Shown one piece after another: positions 1 through 10,587 of a DNA stretch of 61,958 bases; position 1 is the stretch's first letter, and each line of letters begins with the position of its first letter. The position numbers and the translations under genes were made by a program. A model generated the notes under the pieces. It was given only the letters and a program-made list of their open reading frames with translations. It ran no database searches and was not told the DNA's origin. This DNA comes from Oehlia diaphana (taxonomy: Eukaryota; Glomeromycota; Glomeromycetes; Glomerales; Glomeraceae): NCBI GenBank assembly GCA_003833135.1, contig QZLH01000016.1:8388-70345 (forward strand). Reading direction: 5' to 3'.

Positions 1-780
1 GTGTCTGCTGCACTAGAAGCAGCAATTAATAATATAAATTATTGGTAGTAATTAAATAATAATAAAATTAATAAATTTAACATAATTGATAAGTCCAATG
101 TTACAATTTCCTTTTAATTAAACTGAATAATAAATAAATTACGTCAAATAATTGTATTTTGAGTAAATTACATAAAAAAAATAATAACTTTACTTGTTCA
201 CTCTTAGAAGACTGTAAATTCATATTATAACACGGGTAACCAAAAGTCTCTTCTAAGTAAACTTTTGTAAACTAAGAGATCATTGAGATCATAACGCATA
301 TAAAGGTAAAATAGCAATAAAAATACATTCTGGTGAAATTTCGTGTCAAACGGATGCGTCCTTAATGTGGCTTAATATACAGTAACACATCGTGATTTAC
401 ATATATGATACGCTGTATAAATAGTTTGTGTAACCAATGATCATTTAAGAAACTCTGTTATGCTACTCATCAAGTAAGGGTTTATATAAAAAACAAAAAA
501 GTATTATAACAAAACAATAAATAATCACGTGTTCTCATGTTATGATACGGGATTTTTGTAAAATTATTTTCTAAAAATATTGTTTAAAAATTCTGTATAC
601 ATTCAGCATGATTAATTTTTTCCGTATACATTTCGTATATATTAGTTTTTTAAAAAAATGTTCAAAAATGAATTGCTTATTAAATATACGGAATTTGTAT
701 ACGGAATCTATAGAAACATACATAAAATGTATACAAAACGTATTCTTTCCGTATAGTACATATTTCTTATAGGGTGAAGC
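1..780. other. AT-rich intergenic DNA with an imperfect inverted repeat
   Basis: No gene is supported here. The only structure seen is an inverted repeat: the left arm at about 619-644 and right arm at about 682-707 both carry TTCCGTATAC / GTATACGGAA with a few mismatches. It may be the core of a small palindromic element. A CACGTG core lies at about 528. Confidence 0.5.
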
Positions 781-1463
781 TTATGGGCTTGTGGTCATGA
801 TGGATGGGTTAACGTCATCTGGGGGAGGTGTCAATCTTGTAAAGAAAATTGAAGAATTATTGATAACTTCATGATCTCGATGTGAAATGGTAAAAAAGCC
901 TGAGCGATTGGTCTTTGGAGAAACATCTTCAAAAATCACAGGACACGAACGCCTTAGTTGTGATTGTTGGTAAAGTTGAATGGCTTTATCATAGCCGTAG
1001 TTATATTTTAATTTTGTTGTCTTTGTAATCGAAAAGATTAGTATTGTACGTGTTGTAGTAATAAAGGCGGGTGTCATCTTGAAAGTCAGCTGGTAAGGAA
1101 AACAATGGTTTTCCGATGAAGTAGTGATGTGAGGGAGTCTTTAAGTTTATCATAACTTTTGAGAAGTGCAATCATATCATGATCTATATATTCATTTTTC
1201 TGATAGGTGAGCAAGTTGTTTGAAAACTGTTGGTGAATGTGGTTGAGCCGAAGGTGTATTAAATTTGTATGGTATAACATAATGGGCCTTGGATCTTGCT
1301 TGAGAATCCCTTTAGTCAGACGGTTCCATTTTTTCTGTTGTTGTGGTGAGCGTACGATATCAAACTTTAAGCTTGAATATTCCATCATTGCTTTTAATTT
1401 GGAGTTCTTACTACCACGGTAATTATTGTATTTCGTATAAAAAGAGAGATCAACAATTCGCAT
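781..1463 (-). pseudogene. Two short ORFs in different frames, possible gene or retroelement relic
   Basis: Two minus-strand ORFs, 1463-1086 (125 aa) and 1077-781 (98 aa), lie eight bases apart in different frames. Their composition is less skewed than the surrounding AT-rich DNA, and the first has a charged, helical-looking end (about residues 85-118). They could be one older reading frame broken by a frameshift, or unrelated chance ORFs. I do not recognise either protein and give no function. Confidence 0.25.
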
Positions 1464-1831
1464 ATTTATAAATTGAAGTCATTTTTTTTTTACAATAACT
1501 TTCACTTAAAAGATCTTTTAAATCTTTTAAAAGTATGCCAAGCTCCCCCATGAAAATGACCTCTTGTTTTAAACTTAAAATTTTATTGCAAAAGATATTT
1601 TTAAAAAATATTTTTTTTGCAAACATATTTATTCAATATAATCTTATTTAATGAATTTTATTGCATATATTAAAATTTAAGTCCCACATTACGATTTTTA
1701 AAAAAAAATCACCATATTTATTTTTACTGAAGTGATACAAATAAAAAAAAACAACAATAAATAAAAAAGATAAGTAAATTACAATGATACAGGAGAAAGA
1801 TGTTAATAAAAAATGAAATAACAATTGGGTA

Positions 1832-2176
1832 ATGGAAAGTAATAGAAGATGAAAGGGAGTGAAAAAGAGTGAGAAGTGATAGGAAACAAAAAGGAGAAAT
1901 AGGACATGTTGGGAGATGAAAAGGAGTGATGAGAGACGAAGAGGCGTGATGAGAGATAAAAAGGAGTGATGGAAGACGAAAAGAAGTGATAGGAAGATGA
2001 AGTTGAGTTATAGAAGACGAAAGGAGCGATGGGAGACGAAAAAAAGTGATGTGAAACGAAAGGGAGTGATGGGAGACGAAAAGAAGTGATGGAAGATGAA
2101 GAAGAGTGATGGGAGACGAAAAGGAGCTATTGGAGGCGATGGGAGATGAAAAGAAGTAATGGAAAGATGAAGAGAC
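1832..2176. repeat. 20-bp minisatellite
   Basis: A degenerate tandem array of about 17 units with consensus GGGAGACGAAAAGGAGTGAT. The 20-bp period is held in register through most of the block, with point substitutions in nearly every unit. The strands are strongly biased: the plus strand is purine rich and almost C-free. The long minus-strand ORF over it (Ser/His/Leu/Phe-rich) is a by-product of the repeat and is not called a gene. Confidence 0.85.
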
Positions 2177-2221
2177 GTAAAAATTTATTAAAATTTTAAA
2201 ATTTAATAAAAAATTTTCCAA

Positions 2222-2851
2222 GATCTCTTATGAAATTAATTAAAAAAAAAATTTCAAGCCAAAATTCTCGATACTTTTATAAAAAAAAAAAACTATTTTC
2301 AATAAAATTTTATTAAGATTCTAAACAAAATTTTCCATCAAAAAAATACAACAAATCTAATGAAATTCTCAATCAAAAAAAATATTCCCGATTAAAGAAA
2401 AATTTCTAACGAAAATCTTCCGTCAAAAATCACATTTTCCCTATTAAAAAAAAATTCAAAGATTCTTACCTATTAAAAAATTCTCAAAGAATTTCTATAT
2501 AAAAAAAAATCTCCCTGTTAAAAAAATTTACTAACGAAAATTACAAAATGAAATGATCTATCAAAAAAAAATTCTCGGCGAAATTATTCTTCTTCCTATC
2601 AAATATCAAAAACAATCCCCTTATTAAAAAAAAATTTTCACCTATTAAAAAAAATTACAAAAAGAAATTCTTTATCAAGGAAAACTCTCCTATTAAAAAA
2701 AAAATTCTTAACGAAATTCTCTATCAAAAAAAATCTCACTTGTTAAAAAAATTTCTGACAAATTATTTTTATCAAAAAAAAAATCTTTCCTATTAAAAAA
2801 ATTCTCCAAAGAATTTTCTACAAAAAAAAAAAAAAAAAAAAAAAAATAACA

Positions 2852-2904
<53 letters not shown>

Positions 2905-2930
2905 TTCCAATAAAAAAAAATCCCCAAAAA

Positions 2931-2962
<32 letters not shown>

Positions 2963-3165
2963 CTCTCCTGTTAAATAAAATTGTACCAACAAATTAGGTA
3001 TATATCCAAAAATAAAAAAATCTTATTAAAAAAAAATTCTCTAACAAAATTTTTTATCAAAAAAAAAAAAAAGTAAAAAAAAAATTCCCAAAGAAATTAT
3101 ATCAAAAAAGTCTTTGTCAAAAAATTATTCGCGTACAATTTAAAAAAAAAAATTATTCGCGGTAA
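2222..3165. repeat. A-rich quasi-periodic low-complexity block
   Basis: The block repeats a loose 40-50 bp pattern of A-runs separated by short blocks resembling ATTCTC, CTATTAAAAA and CTATCAAAA, grading into nearly pure poly(A) at about 2821-2961. It looks like an expanded and eroded simple repeat. No gene is supported; the Phe/Lys-rich ORFs here are homopolymer artefacts. Confidence 0.6.
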
Positions 3166-3197
3166 AAAAATTTTAAAATTACGCTAAACTTAAAAAA

Positions 3198-3444
3198 CAC
3201 GTGATTGACCGTGTGCTGACAAAGAAACTAATTTTTGATAAGATAAAATTATCAAGTATAGTTAAATTAAATCAAATACAGTTGGAAGCATGAACAGATA
3301 AAAATATCAAGCAAACGTAAAGATAAATATCAAGCACGCGACAGATGAAAATCAGGTAAAATGTCAGACACGGGCTTGCCATATGTGTGGTTTTTTACGT
3401 CGGTGAAACATCGTCGATCAACGTACACCGGAATTATATAAATA
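3198..3444 (+). promoter_or_regulatory. Promoter region of the first F-box gene
   Basis: A CACGTGAT E-box-like site lies at 3198-3205. Closer in, CGTACACCGGA (3422-3432) is followed four bases later by TATAAATA (3437-3444), about 80 bases before the ATG at 3524. The same CGTAC(C)ACCGGA plus TATAAATA pair precedes the paralogues at 8857 and 16222, which marks it as a conserved core promoter. The exact transcription start is not visible. Confidence 0.7.
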
Positions 3445-3523
3445 TGTATTCTATTCGTTTATTTTTCCCCCTAATTTTTTTTTATTTTTTTTTTTATTTT
3501 TTTTTTTTTTGTTCCAAAGAAAA

Positions 3524-4987
3524 ATGTCTAAACTTAATAAAGATATCCTTTTCTTGGTATTTGAGGAATTACAAGATAATGCAAAATTCCTCTTTTCATG
3601 CTTAATGGTTAATAGAATTTGGTGTGAAACCGTAATTCCAATTTTATGGAAAAACCCCTGGCGCTATACTATTAATTATTATAATAAAAATTCTTTATAT
3701 TCTATCCTTACTTCTTACTTATCCAATGATATTAAAGAAATCTTAACAAAGAAAGGAATTAAAATCTCAAGACAATCACTTGTATTTGATTATTTGTCTT
3801 TCTGTAGGAGTATCAATATAGAAATTATAGATGATATAATTTCCATTGGATCATCATTAGAATATAATCGATTTCTTTTACAAGAACAAATTTATAGTTT
3901 CTTGATAAAAAAATGTCCAGAAATAAAGTATTTAAATGTATGTGGTACCTATGAGATATTACATCTTCCAGAAGCAAAGTTCCGCCTTGAATCGATTTAT
4001 GAATTAACGTGTGACACATTGATTAATCCTAGGTATTTTTACAGATTAGCACATATCTGTCAACAAGTACAAAGAATCATCATTATTAATAAAAACTTAA
4101 AAGCTAATTCTGGAACTACTAAGTTAATCGAATATCAAAAAAATTTGAAATATTTTGAATGGGTAGATGAATTTGAAGTAGAAAATGATATGTATTATTA
4201 TTGGGAAATGTTGGAAGATCCTTATACAGAAATTTTTAATGCAGTGAAGAAGCATGCAAATACTCTTAATCATTTTCAGTTTGAAAATTCTTCCGATAAT
4301 TACAATGATAATGGCGATTATGCATTTCTACAAAACGCACTCCTAGAACTTCATAATTTGAAAACATTAAAAATTAGTTCTCCTCTATTTTCAAATAATG
4401 ATGAATTTAATAAAAAATTGGAAATGGTGGCTTATCGTAACCTTGAGTTCATAGAAATAGATTTTATATATATTTACCAAGTTAATCATATAATTAAAAA
4501 GAGCTTCTTTCTTAGAGAATTAAGGATCAATTGTTTTTACATAGAAAAAGATTCTTTTAATGATGATTCTCTTAATTTTATTCGTATAATTTATGAGAAT
4601 TGTTTTTTAATTGAATATTTAACAATTCCTATGTTTCCATTATTGGAAACTTACTATATTGAATTTGAAAAATTACTTAGAAAATGTCAGAATTTACGAT
4701 CTTTATATTTTAAAAAAGAATATTATGAAAAAGGGAAAAATTTAGAATATGGGGATTACTTATCAAATGTGTTAATTAAAGAAGCATCAATAAATTTAAA
4801 AAAAATAGGAATTCCTCATGGTATTAGGTTTTCTTTAGAAACTTTGGAGACATTCCTTGAAAAATGGAAAGGACGACCTGCAATTTCCATTCATTTGGTT
4901 GAGTTTTATATTTATCAGACTGATTCATATATGAAACTGGTCAATAAATATAAGATTGAAGGAGTTATTAAAGATATAAACGTATAG
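3524..4987 (+). CDS. F-box/leucine-rich protein (paralogue 1)
   Basis: A 487-residue protein in a single exon. The first ~45 residues match an F-box: the LNKDILFLVFEELQD helix, a FLFSCLMVNRIWC core and the VIPILWKNPW end. F-boxes bind Skp1 and place the protein in an SCF ubiquitin ligase. The remainder is Leu/Ile/Asn-rich with irregular LRR-like stretches (for example LHNLKTLKISS and CQNLRSLYF) that would recognise substrates. The frame is open upstream to 3509, but only through a non-ATG codon; the ATG at 3524 aligns with both paralogues. It is closely similar throughout to the proteins at 8857 and 16222. The frame is intact and the promoter conserved, so it is probably functional. The substrate is unknown. 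Confidence 0.9.
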   Translation: MSKLNKDILFLVFEELQDNAKFLFSCLMVNRIWCETVIPILWKNPWRYTINYYNKNSLYSILTSYLSNDIKEILTKKGIKISRQSLVFDYLSFCRSINIEIIDDIISIGSSLEYNRFLLQEQIYSFLIKKCPEIKYLNVCGTYEILHLPEAKFRLESIYELTCDTLINPRYFYRLAHICQQVQRIIIINKNLKANSGTTKLIEYQKNLKYFEWVDEFEVENDMYYYWEMLEDPYTEIFNAVKKHANTLNHFQFENSSDNYNDNGDYAFLQNALLELHNLKTLKISSPLFSNNDEFNKKLEMVAYRNLEFIEIDFIYIYQVNHIIKKSFFLRELRINCFYIEKDSFNDDSLNFIRIIYENCFLIEYLTIPMFPLLETYYIEFEKLLRKCQNLRSLYFKKEYYEKGKNLEYGDYLSNVLIKEASINLKKIGIPHGIRFSLETLETFLEKWKGRPAISIHLVEFYIYQTDSYMKLVNKYKIEGVIKDINV

Positions 4988-5204
4988 ATAATTCAATTGT
5001 ATTACTGAGGGAATTACTCATTTTAAATAATAGACTACAATTTTCATTTACGGTATAAACATTTTATATATCTTTGTATTATGATTTACGTGAACAATTT
5101 AATAAAAGATTTTCATCTATAACCGAATAAATCTCAGTTTCTATTTTTATGAATAATATATTTTTTGTTTAACAACTAAATTCTTTCAAAGTATGATATA
5201 AATA
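4988..5204 (+). other. Conserved 3' flank/UTR of F-box paralogue 1
   Basis: The sequence after the stop is nearly the same as that after the F-box gene ending at 10338, including the stretches ATTACTGAGGGAATTACTC and ATCTATAACCGAATAAATCT. About 43 bp present in the other copy are missing here. The shared sequence ends near 5204, so the duplication included the 3' UTR. AATAAA-like polyadenylation signals lie at about 5101 and 5126. Confidence 0.7.
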
Positions 5205-5214
5205 AAAAATATCA

Positions 5215-5330
5215 TCGGGAGTGATGATCACCGGTGACTGAAATTATGACGATCGACCAGCATTAAAAAATATAGTGCCGGTAAAAATCGATAATTCCGG
5301 CCAACGGTGATGATCACCTCGGTTTTTTTT
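5215..5330. repeat. Short element with GTGATGATCACC at both ends
   Basis: GTGATGATCACC occurs at about 5221-5232 and again at about 5308-5319, bounding roughly 100 bp that is GC-richer than its surroundings. A related sequence, GTGATCACCCCCGGTGACTT, lies at about 7113-7132 on the far side of the LINE fragment. The LINE therefore appears to have inserted into, or beside, this small repeat. Confidence 0.45.
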
Positions 5331-7112
5331 TAAAAAAAAAATTAGTAACGCGTTTATTAATTATGATTATTAAAATTTTACATAATTACAGAAAATTATA
5401 CAAATAAATTATATAATTCTCTATAACTATGTAACTATATAATCAATCATAAATTCATAATAAAACTAAATTATTAAATTTAACTATATATTTTAATCCT
5501 CGTTCCCCAATTGTTCTTAAAGGATCTACCATTCGTTACATCTAAAAGACTATTTTCTCGTTACTAATTTCACTAATTTTTCTATATTTATTTCATTTAA
5601 TCAATTTTCAGTTGTTTTTTCAATTTTTCTTGATTTTTTATTATTAATACTATCGCCCTCCTCTATTTTTTTTTTTCCTTTTTCTTTTATCTTTAAGATC
5701 TATACCTCTATCTTTCTCTATCTCCGCCACTTCATCGCATCGTTTAACCCAGATTCTCGTTCTATATTTATCATAACAAAAGCTCCACAAATGTTCTATC
5801 ACATTCTTGTATTCTTTTTTCTTCGATGTCTCATCAAACTTTTCATTATATACACCTCGCAAAAGTTCCCATATTCTACTATAACCTAATAAAATATCTG
5901 ATTGAGTTAACATTATTTCATAAAAATTTATTTTAATATTGCGTAATATTTCCACTTCTTCTTTTTTATCATCTGACATTAATATTTCTTCATATTCAGC
6001 TATTGCTTCATATAATATTTCTTCTAATTCAACTTCATTTCTTTCGCACTTCCAAACATGATACCAATCTTCGATCTCATTATTGCATCTTGGACACATT
6101 GCATCTACTATTTCATTAACTCCTCTTTGATATAAAACTCCATAAGTTGGTAATAATTTTATATGATCTCATCTTTGTATCTTCTTCGCTACACTGCCAA
6201 GAAGTGAATTTATTTTTAATACTAATAAAGTTAAGCGTCTTAACCCAATCGAATTTATTTTCAAAATTAAAATAAAACAGATCTTCTATCTTTCTGCTAT
6301 TGAAAAGTTCATTTTTCCAAATACTGTAACTTGCGTACATTTCTTACGCCATCCCCTTAGATCACCACATATTTCCAAAATAAATTGAATTCATTGATCG
6401 TTAACGCTTCATCTATAAAATCTATTTCATAGGTTTCAAAATTTTCTTTCTTCATTAGTTCTGAAAATTTTCTAATTTTTCTCTTCTCTTCTTTTATATT
6501 TTCCAATTTTGAATGAGTATATCTAATTTCAAATCCTCTTCCTTTAAAAATTTTTCAATCGCCAGCATTTCTATATAATACTCTTCGTCTATCCTTTTTT
6601 TTATTACTAAGATTTTTCATAAAATATTCTAAACATTTTCTGACTTTCTCATCAATTCCTAAAAGAATATCACTCCCTTTTTCTATCAAAAGTATTTTAC
6701 TATTATAACATCTTATTAAAATTTTAAATTCATCTTCATTCGTAACTTTAAATTTCGCATTTATTCTTATCTTATTTTACTCATTAAAATCTCTATCCCT
6801 TAATACCCAACTAACCAAATATTCTATATGTTTATATCCTTTTTATAATACTTTTATTTTTCCTTTAATGCATTCTATTATTAAATAAGTTTGCCTTTTC
6901 CTCTTATCTCTTTCATTATACTATTTTTTAATATATCGATAAAATCTTGATCATCTTTTATTATTTCATCGATTCTTTCAATTCTTTTATTATAGTTCAT
7001 ATCTTTTTCTTCCTCTATCACATATTCTTTAAAATCTTCATTTTTCATTTTTATGTTTCTCATTGACTCGTATGGTTTTATCCAACCTTCTTCATTTCTT
7101 TTCTTTATAATC
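5331..7112 (-). mobile_element. 5'-truncated LINE 3' end, copy 1
   Basis: A minus-strand non-LTR retrotransposon remnant. Its 3' end is at the poly(T)/poly(A) junction near 5331, followed by a tail beginning TTAGTAACG that is shared with the copy at 11195. Broken ORFs in order are: an acidic/basic linker (from about 7112, with motif KPYES), a degenerate middle part, a segment ending at about 6116, and the C-terminal zinc-binding segment (6099-5650). The linker, middle and terminal pieces match copies 2 and 3. Imperfect flanking repeats (TGATCACCTCGG at the 3' side, TGATCACCCCCGG at the 5' side) suggest a target-site duplication. Frameshifts and stops make it non-autonomous. Confidence 0.65.
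5650..6099 (-). pseudogene. LINE C-terminal zinc-finger segment (copy 1)
   Basis: A 149-residue open segment beginning MCPRCNNEIEDWYHVWKCE, a C-x2-C ... H-x3-C zinc-binding pattern with two conserved Trp residues, then an acidic helical region, RIWELLRGVYN, and a basic KRKRKKK tail. The same order is seen in the copies near 12069 and 48503. It resembles the terminal zinc finger following the RNase H domain in many LINE polyproteins. It lacks its upstream enzyme domains, so it is a retroelement fragment and not an independent gene. Confidence 0.55.
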
Positions 7113-7147
7113 CTGTGATCACCCCCGGTGACTTGAAGTAAAAACAA

Positions 7148-8075
7148 AATTTAATATATTAAATATTTTAATATTCAATAATATATGTATATTATATATA
7201 ATTTAGTGTCTAAGTAATTCCATAACCTATTGAAAAATTCTAATTATTTGACAAAACTCAGTAATATTGTAGCTAAAGATCTTAAATTATTCTTTAAAAT
7301 AAAAAATTTATACGCGCACTAAATTTAATGTAAAAAAAAAAAAATAAAACAACTTTACTTATTCAAATAAAGTCAGTTTTCCTTGACCAAAGTACTTAAA
7401 TTACGCCTTAAAACACTGTATGAAATATTACTAAGCTACAAATAATGAGTATAGCAAAAATGTCTGTCTGATAAATATTCGGAATGGGTCGATTTTCCGA
7501 ACACTTGCACGTTATTATACAACATTTGTTACAATTTAATACAAATGCAGAGATCGAGAATTTTCGACCACATAAGAAACGTACAATATCATGATAAATG
7601 TCCAATAAATGTCAAGTAAATATTCGGAACGGGTCAATTTTCCGAACAAAAAACCGAATAGTGTTTGGACAACTTTTTTTATAGGGTTTATGAATATGCG
7701 AACTAGCTTGGTAAAAATTAACATTGTACTTTCTATAACTTTCTTATTTAATAAATGTCATTTTATTTTGGCTAAAGTAAATGAAATTTTTTTATAAAAA
7801 AAACGCGTATTATATATAAAAAAAAGTTGGGAAAATATTTTCAGCTTTATAAATAATACCTACTATAAACTAGTACTGCATAATATTTAGTTCTTTTGAA
7901 AAGATATTTTGAAATAAAAAAGAAAAGGAAAAAAGAGAAGAGGGAAAAGAAGAAGGAATGAAAGAGAAAAACAATGTGCACCGCGCATATGTATAAACAA
8001 TGAACAAATAAAATTTTACTGATAATGCTGAGGCTGAGACATATGATGCTAAGGCTCCCTATGAACGGTTACGGT
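7148..8075. other. Intergenic DNA with a spaced 31-bp direct repeat
   Basis: No gene is supported. A direct repeat of the form TAAATATTCGGAAYGGGT plus RATTTTCCGAAC occurs at 7472-7502 and 7617-7647, 145 bp apart with two differences. It may be the end of a non-coding transposon. The two small overlapping minus ORFs at 7408-7724 and the plus ORF at 7609 are derived from this repeat and are not called. Confidence 0.5.
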
Positions 8076-8667
8076 ATATTTCGCTGAAATCCATTTTACC
8101 GAAACCCATTTCGTCGAAGCCATTTCGCCGAAGGAATGTTTCACCGAAAGGACAAGTGCATCATTTCATCGAATCGACCATTTTGCCGGATTCTATTTCA
8201 CCGAATCTCATTTCGCCAAATGGTCATTTGGTCGGAAATGGTAGCGATTAACATTTTTGTATATAAAAAATAAAAAATATTCATCACACAATGAAAATAA
8301 AAATTAAATTATTTTCAGAGATTTTTTCCAGGATATTATCACTTTAATTCAAGTAACTGATATTAATTGTTACTAAGCAATAAATAAATAGCTCTATTTC
8401 TCTATTTTCCTGAAAACATTTATAACAAAAATCAGATAATTCAAAATTTTCTAGAAAAGATTTCTTTATGCATTTAGTGTAAAAACAATAAAATAACCAA
8501 ATGGAATAAATAACTTTTTGGCGAAATGTCCACTCGATAAAGTGGCTTCGACGAAATGTAATTCGGTGAATGGTATCTCGGCGGAACGTCCTTTCGGCGA
8601 AATATCCCTTCGATGAAATGTCTCTTTGGCAAAATGGCTTCGGCGACATTGGTTTCGACAAGTCACA
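8076..8667. mobile_element. Foldback-like element with inverted tandem arrays of CATTTCGCCGAA
   Basis: The left array (8076-8235) repeats ATTTCGCCGAA-like units every 13-18 bp. The right array (8517-8667) carries the complementary TTCGGCGAAATG units, so the two form long inverted arms around an AT-rich, non-coding centre (8236-8516). The two outer ends read alike: CGAAACCCATTTCGTCGAAG on the left, and CGAAACCAATGTCGCCGAAG on the right when reversed. This arrangement resembles foldback transposons. The right end lies just upstream of the promoter of the F-box gene at 8857. Confidence 0.65.
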
Positions 8668-8671
8668 TGGT

Positions 8672-8781
8672 CACGTGATACACGCTTGTGATCTACATAC
8701 CTGTGTAACTGTTGTAACTGTAATACCGTCTATTCCGGCGAAACACCTTATGGTCGTACCACCGGAGCTTTTGTATAAATA
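8672..8781 (+). promoter_or_regulatory. Promoter of the second F-box gene
   Basis: CACGTGAT lies at 8672-8679, CGTACCACCGGA at 8755-8766 and TATAAATA at 8774-8781, 75 bases before the ATG at 8857. Arrangement and spacing match the paralogue at 3524, with one inserted C in the upstream box. Confidence 0.7.
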
Positions 8782-8856
8782 TGTACATCATTCTTTATTT
8801 ATTATTCTAATTCGTTTATTTTTTTCTCCCTATTATTATTTTTTTTTTTAAGAGAA

Positions 8857-10338
8857 ATGTCCAAGCTAAATAGAGACATTCTTTTCTTGATATTTGAGGA
8901 ATTACAAGATAATTCAAAATTCCTTTTTTCATGCCTAATGGTTAATAGAATTTGGTGTGAAACCGTGATTCCAATTTTATGGAGAAATCCTTGGTACTAT
9001 GCTATTAATTATCATAAAAAAAGTTCTTTATATTCTATTCTTACTTCTTATTTATCCAATGATATTCAAGAATTCTTAACAAAGAAAGAAATTAAAATTT
9101 CAGGCCAATCACTTACATTTGATTATTTGTCTTTCTGTAAGAGTATCGATATAAAAATTATAAATGATATAATTTCCATTGGATCATCATTAGAATATAA
9201 TCGATTTCTTTTACAAGAGGAAATTTACAGTTTGTTGATAAAGAAATGTCCAGAAATAAAATATTTAAAAATACGTGGTCTCTATGAGATAGTATATCTT
9301 TCAGAAGCAAAATTTCGCCTTGAATCACTTTGTGAATTAACATGTGACACATTGATTGATCCTAAGTACTTTTACAAATTAGCGCATATTTGTCAACGAA
9401 TACAAAGAATAATCATTATTAATAAAAACTTAGTAGAGGTTAATCATGGAATTACTAAATTAATCGAATTTCAAAAAAATTTAAAATATTTTAAATGGGT
9501 AGATGATTTTAATGAAGATAATTATTGGGAATTATTTGAAGATCCATATGCAGAAAATTTTAATGTATTAAAAAAACAAGCAAATACTCTTAATCATTTT
9601 GATATAAACCTTCGTTATGAATATGAAGCTTATTCGGATTATTACGATATTTACAATGAATGTAATTATGCATTTCTGCAATATGCACTCTTAGAACTTC
9701 ATAATTTAAAAATATTAGAAATTAATTCTCCTATATTTTTAAATAATGATGATTTCAATAAAAAGTTGGAAATGGTGGCTTATCGTAACCTTGAAATCCT
9801 AGAGATAAGTTTTATACAACATATTTATCAAATTACTTGCATGGTTAAAAATAGCATATGTCTTAGAGAATTAAGGGTCGTTGCTTTTCATTGGAATTAT
9901 AGTAGTATTTATGATGACTCTCTTAATTTTATTCGTACAATTTATGAAAATTGTATTTTAATTGAATATCTAACAATTCCTATGTTTCCATTATTGGAAA
10001 ATCATTTTATTGAATTTGAAAAATTACTTAAAAAATGTCAGAATTTACGATATTTATATTTTAAAGAAGTATATTATGAAAAGTGGAATGATTTAGAATA
10101 TGGGGATTACTTATCAAATACGTTAATTAAAGAAGCATCAACAAATCTAAAAAAAATAGGAATTCCTCATGGCATTAGGTTTTCTTTAGAAACTTTGAAG
10201 GCATTCTTTGAAAAATGGAAAGGACGACCTGCAATTTCCATCTATTTAGTTGATTTTTATAGTTATCAAACTAATTCATATATGAGAATGATCAATCAAT
10301 TTAAGATTGAAGGTGTAATTAAACATATAAACGTATAA
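8857..10338 (+). CDS. F-box/leucine-rich protein (paralogue 2)
   Basis: A 493-residue single-exon protein starting at an ATG directly after a T-rich leader. Residues 1-45 form the F-box (LNRDILFLIFEELQD, FLFSCLMVNRIWC, VIPILWRNPW), expected to bind Skp1 in an SCF ubiquitin ligase. The rest is an LRR-like substrate-binding region with LHNLKILEINSP, LRELRVVAF and CQNLRYLYF, ending in a conserved IEGVIKHINV tail. It is very close to the protein at 3524, but carries a longer, acidic Tyr/Asp-rich loop near residue 255, where these paralogues differ most. The reading frame is intact. The target is unknown. Confidence 0.9.
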   Translation: MSKLNRDILFLIFEELQDNSKFLFSCLMVNRIWCETVIPILWRNPWYYAINYHKKSSLYSILTSYLSNDIQEFLTKKEIKISGQSLTFDYLSFCKSIDIKIINDIISIGSSLEYNRFLLQEEIYSLLIKKCPEIKYLKIRGLYEIVYLSEAKFRLESLCELTCDTLIDPKYFYKLAHICQRIQRIIIINKNLVEVNHGITKLIEFQKNLKYFKWVDDFNEDNYWELFEDPYAENFNVLKKQANTLNHFDINLRYEYEAYSDYYDIYNECNYAFLQYALLELHNLKILEINSPIFLNNDDFNKKLEMVAYRNLEILEISFIQHIYQITCMVKNSICLRELRVVAFHWNYSSIYDDSLNFIRTIYENCILIEYLTIPMFPLLENHFIEFEKLLKKCQNLRYLYFKEVYYEKWNDLEYGDYLSNTLIKEASTNLKKIGIPHGIRFSLETLKAFFEKWKGRPAISIYLVDFYSYQTNSYMRMINQFKIEGVIKHINV

Positions 10339-10587
10339 ATAGTTCGATTGTATTACTGAGGGAATTACTCATTTTAAATAAAAAGCTACAATTTTCATTT
10401 ACGATATAAAATTTATATATCTATGTATTAAGAACAATTTAATAAAGGATATTCATCTATAACCGAATAAATCTCAGTTCTATTTTTATGAATAATATAT
10501 TCTTTAATATCTTATATTACAGTATATTATGAATTATCCCTTAATTACTGTTTAACAATTAAATTCTTTCAGAGTATGATATAAATT
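10339..10587 (+). other. Conserved 3' flank/UTR of F-box paralogue 2
   Basis: Nearly identical to 4988-5204, but retaining about 43 bp lost there. Homology ends at about 10587 (AGTATGATATAAAT). The matching ends define the downstream boundary of the F-box gene duplication. Confidence 0.65.

Noticed and set aside
1724..2221. 165-aa minus-strand ORF rich in Ser, His, Leu and Phe
   Set aside because: It is the translation of the 20-bp minisatellite; its protein repeats only mirror the DNA repeat, and the frame stays open because the unit lacks stops.
2708..2992. Phe-rich ORF
   Set aside because: Translation of poly(A)/poly(T); no gene-like composition.
3825..4019. Antisense ORF inside the first F-box gene (a matching one is at 9158-9352)
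   Set aside because: It is preserved only because the sense genes are duplicates; nothing suggests independent coding.
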